Source: Nostoc sp. FACHB-280
Lineage (GTDB): Bacteria > Cyanobacteriota > Cyanobacteriia > Cyanobacteriales > Nostocaceae
DNA length: 64,000 nt
Direction: 5' to 3'
Assembly: GCF_014697615.1 (NCBI RefSeq)
Contig: NZ_JACJSD010000023.1
Location: 1 to 64,000, forward strand
Shown here piece after piece: positions 60,726-64,000 of this stretch. How positions within the stretch are numbered: the first letter of the stretch is position 1; each line of letters starts with the position of its first letter. A program made the translations under genes and the position numbers. The notes below the pieces were generated by a model. It did not search any database, was not told the DNA's origin, and was given only the letters and a program-made list of their open reading frames with translations.

Positions 60726-63332
60726 CTACAACTTCCTACCGCCGCCAACTGGAGATAAACCCAAGGGGCCACGAGTGACACCCAACTGATTTTGTAATTG
60801 CAACTCTCGCCAAAGTTGAGAACCAGAAATTTCGCCTTGGAGTAGCTGACGGTAACGCTGTATAGTTTTTGTCACTTGTTCTGGTGTTTCATTGACAAAC
60901 TCAATGCGGAAATGACGTAACCCCAGTTCTACCAGACGCTGTACGTATTCGGCTCCAGTTTGGGCTGTACCATTAAATACGGTGTTTCGACAACCGGCAT
61001 CGGCTTGGAGGATGTGTTCACTACCAACGCGATGTCTATCGACAAGCCGCTTCGCGTCTACGCGTAATTTCACTTCATGTTGCTCACAAGGTCTGCCACA
61101 GTTGGTATAATCAGTACCTTCCGAAAGAAAAGCACAAAAAACACAATGTTCCATGTGAAACATTGGTATGCGCTGGTGAATTGTCACCTCAAACCATTGT
61201 GGTGGACAACTGCTCAGTAAGTCTTCTAATTGATTAATATTTAAATCGTAGGATGCAGTTAGTCTTTCTAAACCAAAGTGCTGCTGATAATAATCTGCTG
61301 TTAAAGGGTTAGCAACGTTGAGTGAGAAATCGCCAACGCATCTATCTGCACCAAAGAATTGTAACTGATCATAATTACGCACCAGATAACCATCAGCATT
61401 TGCCGCCCGTACTTGCTGTAAAATCCAGTTTTCCCCAGGTTTGGTAATGCGGGGAGGTGCAACCCATATTTGAGGGGAGTGGGGAGTGGGAAATTGATGT
61501 ACTAGTTCTACGGCTTGGCGGTAGGTGCGGGGGTCTTCAAATTCACAGTAGAGAGTTTCCACACCAGTATTCAAGGCGGCTTGGAGTTGCTTGAGGTTGC
61601 GGACTAGAACTATGAGTGCGGGAGATGTGGGAGATGGGGGAGAGATAGCCGGAAGTAAGTTTTGTAAAGATACATCCGAACGCAATTCCCAGCGTTTGGG
61701 TTGACTGCGTAACTCTTCTAACTGGGCGACAATTTCTCGACGCATCCGGTTTAACTCACTCACGGGAACCATGACAGCGCCCTGGAGATGATTAGTTAAA
61801 GTTCCCAAACAAAAGGGAGTGTTACCCAAACGACCGAACTGTTCTCGCAAACGGTCTGTATCTAAAGGTTTAGTGTGCGCCTCGACTAGTGCGATCGCAG
61901 ATTCTACTTGTACGATATTACCAAGTTCATCGCGGGCGATCGCTATCAATAATTGCCCAACTTCGCCATAAATTTCCAACGATATCGGACGCTGAAATTG
62001 CGGGTTGTCACCAGCAAAACTTTGACGCAGTTGTTTATCCAATTCGGGGTCGCTGGTTTTCCACACCTTATCACCCACATGCACCCGGCGGAAGTTGAGG
62101 CTATCTTTGCCAAAAGTGAGTATAACTTCCAGACCTTTGGGTGTCACCGTATAAACTCGACCGCCTTCTTCCTTCGCCTCTGGATGACCGCAGTCAAATA
62201 CAATTCCGTCTCCTGGTTTGACTGGTGCTTCTAACTTAATCGTCACCTGTTCGTGACGAACACGGGTAACTTCACCCAAATAAACCCCGCGCTTCTTCCC
62301 AAACCGCGCATGAACTAATTCTTGATTATTAATTCCCTTAAACCAGCCAGTATATAGCCCACGGGAAAACGCCATTTCCAAGTTGTATTGTTCTTGACCT
62401 CTCCCCCAACCCCTCTCCGAAGCGGAGAGGGGAATCTTATTTCCCCCTTCCCTGGGAGGGAAGGGGGTTAGGGGGTTAGGTCTTTCCAACTCCGCCATCA
62501 CCTTATCTAAAGCTTCTCGATAAACGCGGGTGACATTTGCAACATATTCCGGTGCTTTCAACCGCCCTTCAATCTTGAGACTAGTTACCCCAGCCTTGAC
62601 CAAATCTGGTAATACATCTAACCCTGCCAAATCTTGGGGACTGAGTAAATATTTGCGTTCCTGCAAATCAACAATTTCACCATCAACGATTAAATCATAA
62701 GGCATCCGACAAGCTTGGGCGCACTCACCCCGATTTGCCGAACGTCCACCCAAAGCTTCACTCGTCAAACACTGACCAGAATAGGCGACACACAAAGCAC
62801 CATGAACAAAAACTTCTAATGGTAAAGTAGTTGCTTGTTGAATTTTCTGAATTTCTTTAATAGAACATTCCCGCGCCAGCACTACCAACTGACAGCCGAG
62901 AGATTTAGCAAATTCCACTCCAGCCGCACTGGTGATAGTCATCTGAGTGGAAGCATGGATAGGAAAATCTGGTGAGAGGTGACGAATCAGACGACAAATA
63001 CCGACATCCTGCACAATTACCGCATCTACCCCAGCCGCAATAATTGTGCGGAGATATTGCTGTGCCTCGGCTAATTCTTGCGGAAATATCAGGGTATTTA
63101 CAGTAACATAGCCTTTTACACCCCGCAGGTGTAAAAACTGCATCAATTGCGGTAAATCAGCTTCAGTAAAATTTTGCGCCCGCATTCTGGCGTTAAACCT
63201 ATCTAAACCAAAGTAAATCGCATCAGCCCCATTTTCAACAGCAGCCTTAGCACATTCCCAGTTACCTGCTGGCGCAAGTAGTTCAGGACGTTGAAAAGAA
63301 GTTTGTGGGTTTTGTGTGCGATCGCTTTTCAT
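60726..63332 (-). CDS. Peptidase U32-family protein, RlhA-like, with in-frame repeat insertion
   Basis: The 868-residue protein has the U32 domain ('RPELLAPAGNWECAKAAVENGADAIYFGLDRFNAR' at ~15-50, and the Cys-rich 'HGALCVAYSGQC...RGECAQACRMPYDL' at ~175-210) and the DUF3656 C-terminal region, with later cysteines 'MFHMEHCVFC' and 'CGRPCEQHE'. E. coli RlhA, of this architecture, hydroxylates 23S rRNA at C2501, so an RNA-hydroxylase role is likely, not proteolysis. Residues near 289-318 ('NPLTPFPPREGGN'...'SERGWGRGQ') come from a palindromic repeat element inserted in frame and are absent from normal homologues. Confidence 0.88.
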   Translation of the reverse strand: MKSDRTQNPQTSFQRPELLAPAGNWECAKAAVENGADAIYFGLDRFNARMRAQNFTEADLPQLMQFLHLRGVKGYVTVNTLIFPQELAEAQQYLRTIIAAGVDAVIVQDVGICRLIRHLSPDFPIHASTQMTITSAAGVEFAKSLGCQLVVLARECSIKEIQKIQQATTLPLEVFVHGALCVAYSGQCLTSEALGGRSANRGECAQACRMPYDLIVDGEIVDLQERKYLLSPQDLAGLDVLPDLVKAGVTSLKIEGRLKAPEYVANVTRVYREALDKVMAELERPNPLTPFPPREGGNKIPLSASERGWGRGQEQYNLEMAFSRGLYTGWFKGINNQELVHARFGKKRGVYLGEVTRVRHEQVTIKLEAPVKPGDGIVFDCGHPEAKEEGGRVYTVTPKGLEVILTFGKDSLNFRRVHVGDKVWKTSDPELDKQLRQSFAGDNPQFQRPISLEIYGEVGQLLIAIARDELGNIVQVESAIALVEAHTKPLDTDRLREQFGRLGNTPFCLGTLTNHLQGAVMVPVSELNRMRREIVAQLEELRSQPKRWELRSDVSLQNLLPAISPPSPTSPALIVLVRNLKQLQAALNTGVETLYCEFEDPRTYRQAVELVHQFPTPHSPQIWVAPPRITKPGENWILQQVRAANADGYLVRNYDQLQFFGADRCVGDFSLNVANPLTADYYQQHFGLERLTASYDLNINQLEDLLSSCPPQWFEVTIHQRIPMFHMEHCVFCAFLSEGTDYTNCGRPCEQHEVKLRVDAKRLVDRHRVGSEHILQADAGCRNTVFNGTAQTGAEYVQRLVELGLRHFRIEFVNETPEQVTKTIQRYRQLLQGEISGSQLWRELQLQNQLGVTRGPLGLSPVGGGRKL
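62395..62482 (-). repeat. Palindromic element inserted in frame within the U32 gene
   Basis: It contains two perfect hairpins: CCCCTCTCCG-aag-CGGAGAGGGG (62410-62432) and CCCCCTTCCCT-GGG-AGGGAAGGGGG (62443-62467), followed by a short run of AGGGGGTT-type sequence. It encodes about 30 in-frame residues of the U32 protein without a stop. Such translated palindromic elements resemble rickettsial RPE elements in principle. Confidence 0.85.
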
Positions 63333-63496
63333 CAGGCTGAGATAGATTTAAATATCACCATAGCGATTCTATCAATAAAAACTTGCAGCGATAGATTCCC
63401 CGATTGGGCGGTATTTGGTGGGTTAGCCAGTTTTTATCTTGCGGCACCATCTCGCAGTAGCGATGATAAAGTCAAATATATGTGGAAGTGGGAACT

Positions 63497-64000
63497 ATGA
63501 CTCAAACCCTACCCAAGTTAGCAACCTTTGAACAATTTATTGATTGGTATCCCTCAAACGGGGTGCAATATGAGCTACATCAAGGAGTTATTGTTGAAAT
63601 GCCGCCCCCAACAGGTGAACACGAAAATGTTGTTGGATTTTTAGCAGCACAGATTACTTTTCAGTTTTTACAAATGGGACTTCCGTTTCGCATTCCCAAA
63701 ACTGCCTTGATCAAAATTGAGGGCAATAACTCAACCTATTCTCCCGACATTTTAGTATTAAATCACGACAATCTTGTGAATGAACCTCTGTGGAGCAAGC
63801 AATCGACTGTGATTCAAGCTGCATCTGTACCAATTGTTATCGAAGTCGTTAGCAGCAATTGGCGAGATGACTACTACGACAAGTTCAGAGATTACGAAGA
63901 AATGGGAATTCCTGAGTATTGGATTGTGGACTATGCTGCACTCGGTGGCAAAAGATTTACTGGTAATCCTAAACAACAAACTATTACCATTTGTAATTTA
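63497..64000 (+). CDS. Uma2 family (DUF820) putative endonuclease, 3' end cut by the window
   Basis: An open frame from ATG 63497 runs without a stop to the window end (168 codons). It shows the Uma2 pattern 'FEQFIDWYPSNGVQYELHQGVIVEMPPPTGEHENVVGFL', 'NSTYSPDILVLNHD' (Asp), 'VPIVIEVVSSNWRDDYYDKFRDYEEMGIPEYWIVDY' (Glu-Val, then the conserved YEEMGIPEYW). It is the fourth Uma2 copy in the window and belongs to a different subgroup from those at 14959 and 33689. Its 3' end is outside. Confidence 0.85.
   Translation, partial: MTQTLPKLATFEQFIDWYPSNGVQYELHQGVIVEMPPPTGEHENVVGFLAAQITFQFLQMGLPFRIPKTALIKIEGNNSTYSPDILVLNHDNLVNEPLWSKQSTVIQAASVPIVIEVVSSNWRDDYYDKFRDYEEMGIPEYWIVDYAALGGKRFTGNPKQQTITICNL

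Overview
The window is chromosomal DNA of a filamentous, probably heterocystous cyanobacterium of the Nostoc/Anabaena type. The evidence is the many HIP1 octamers (GCGATCGC), the photosystem II genes psbZ and psb28, the bciB-type chlorophyll reductase, the desC-desA-desB desaturase cluster, the cyanobacterial arginine dihydrolase fusion AgrE, a xisI remnant, and dense arrays of seven-base tandem repeats (the STRR class described in heterocystous cyanobacteria). No rRNA, CRISPR array, prophage or intact transposase gene is visible. Coding density is moderate and both strands are used.

Layout. 0.5-5 kb: DUF29 protein, a glycine-zipper membrane protein, BciB, a GxxExxY protein inside a 31-bp inverted-repeat cassette, and a PLP methionine-gamma-lyase-family enzyme. 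4.9-8.4 kb: desC, desA, desB (delta-9, delta-12 and omega-3 desaturation of membrane lipids). 8.5-12 kb: a ProA homologue lacking the catalytic cysteine, a zinc-ribbon membrane protein, tRNA-Gly(GCC), ribH, psbZ. 12-25 kb: a DHH-CBS-tRNA nucleotidyltransferase fusion, Uma2, an ABC-F ATPase, a formaldehyde-detoxification cluster (frmA and fghA separated by Uma2 and DUF29 genes), avtA-like aminotransferase, rimM, a Ser/Thr kinase and an alpha/beta hydrolase. 25-31 kb: an SLH-domain protein, MscS channel, HDAC-like hydrolase, coaD and an overlapping coiled-coil protein. 31-36 kb: an XPB-type helicase locus with a putative partner sharing one of its domains. 36-46 kb: tldE/tldD, cysS, a His-rich COG0523 GTPase, dtd, psb28, moaB, a lipoprotein. 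46-51 kb: a dioxygenase-like protein, a methyltransferase-HIT fusion, small conserved proteins, an agmatinase-family enzyme, a response regulator. 51-57 kb: pyrG, a cell-wall amidase, an exosortase with its likely substrate, then a decayed region with a xisI pseudogene. 57-64 kb: a DUF2085 protein, agrE, a GNAT acetyltransferase, a U32 protein carrying an in-frame palindromic element, and a Uma2 gene cut by the window end.

Most genes are household functions (tRNA maturation and charging, CoA, CTP, riboflavin, Moco, chlorophyll, lipids, arginine catabolism). The accessory layer consists of small families spread over the region (four Uma2, two DUF29, GxxExxY, XisI) and of repeats. The most striking general pattern is that heptad repeats, MITE-like elements and palindromes are not confined to spacers: they supply start codons, stop codons, a ribosome binding site, protein termini and internal linkers of core genes (cca, rimM, ribH, the hydrolase, the amidase/exosortase pair, the U32 protein). 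The best candidates for undescribed biology are the XPB helicase/partner pair, the cysteine-less ProA homologue, the methyltransferase-HIT fusion with a replaced nucleophile, and the exosortase/VPVP-substrate pair.
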